Part shown: piece after piece, positions 5,496-5,531 of the stretch
Layout: every line of letters begins with the position of its first letter
Numbering within the stretch: the stretch's first letter is position 1
Origin: Fimbriimonadales bacterium
GTDB taxonomy: Bacteria; Armatimonadota; Fimbriimonadia; Fimbriimonadales; GBS-DC
Direction of reading: 5' to 3'
Assembly (NCBI GenBank): GCA_026416065.1
Contig: JAOAFW010000009.1
Coordinates: 1-5,531, forward strand
DNA: 5,531 bases
Notes under the pieces: model-generated
Told to the model about the DNA's origin: nothing
The model's database searches: none
The model's input: the letters and a program-made list of their open reading frames with translations, nothing else
Translations under genes and position numbers: made by a program

Positions 5496-5531
5496 CTGTC
5501 TCTTATACACATCTCCGAGCCCACGAGACCA
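5496..5531. other. Nextera (Tn5) sequencing adapter, not genomic
   Basis: Positions 5496-5514 are the 19-bp Tn5 mosaic end CTGTCTCTTATACACATCT, and 5515-5529 are CCGAGCCCACGAGAC, the Nextera read-2 adapter read from the insert outward. The last two bases would be the start of the index. A natural Tn5 end would not be followed by the commercial adapter tail. Genuine sequence therefore ends at 5495, and nothing about a mobile element should be inferred here. Confidence 0.98.

Noticed and set aside
5496..5514. Possible Tn5 or IS50 transposon end
   Set aside because: The 19-bp mosaic end is an engineered sequence and is directly followed by the commercial Nextera tail, so it is library adapter, not a mobile element.

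Overview
The window is 5.5 kb at the end of an assembled contig, moderately GC-rich, with four genes all on the minus strand, so the biological order runs from high to low coordinates. The best guess for the source is a member of the Armatimonadota (Fimbriimonadales or Chthonomonas type), perhaps from a metagenome. This rests mainly on the pseudopilin, whose N-terminus continues into FPVFAQAREKARQTGCLSN and whose C-terminus carries an H-x9-DG motif. That combination is familiar from the large pseudopilin families of that phylum, with Planctomycetota and relatives as the alternative. No marker gene settles the taxonomy.

Layout, in the direction of transcription: (a) 5531-5496 is not genomic; it is a Nextera/Tn5 library adapter read into the contig end. 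(b) 5495-5390 is a promoter region with an extended -10 element, an A-rich direct repeat and a good Shine-Dalgarno site. (c) 5389-2879 encodes an 836-residue STAND-type NTPase: an NB-ARC-like P-loop module, a winged-helix segment and a long TPR-like C-terminal half. It has no recognisable DNA-binding domain. (d) 2878-2599 is intergenic. It holds a perfect 13-bp hairpin just after the STAND gene, about 155 bp without a confident gene, and a strong intrinsic terminator whose T-tract runs directly into the promoter of the next gene. (e) 2598-1735 is prmA (ribosomal protein L11 methyltransferase), and 1765-1013 is rsmE (16S rRNA m3U1498 methyltransferase), overlapping by 31 bp. (f) 951-61 is a secreted or pilus-type pseudopilin with its own -10 box and Shine-Dalgarno site, followed at 44-8 by a terminator-like palindrome.

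Functionally there are three independent blocks. prmA and rsmE form a small ribosome-modification operon, a pairing also known from other bacterial phyla. The pseudopilin and the STAND/TPR protein appear to be separate transcription units next to it. The most interesting signals are regulatory. Two promoters share the string TTTGGTATAATT, a perfect TGn extended -10, with no visible -35. The prmA -10 lies only 7 nt from its ATG, which predicts a leaderless mRNA. The terminator and promoter upstream of prmA are fused end to end. I found no convincing evidence of a novel multi-gene system; the STAND/TPR protein is the only gene here of unknown role.
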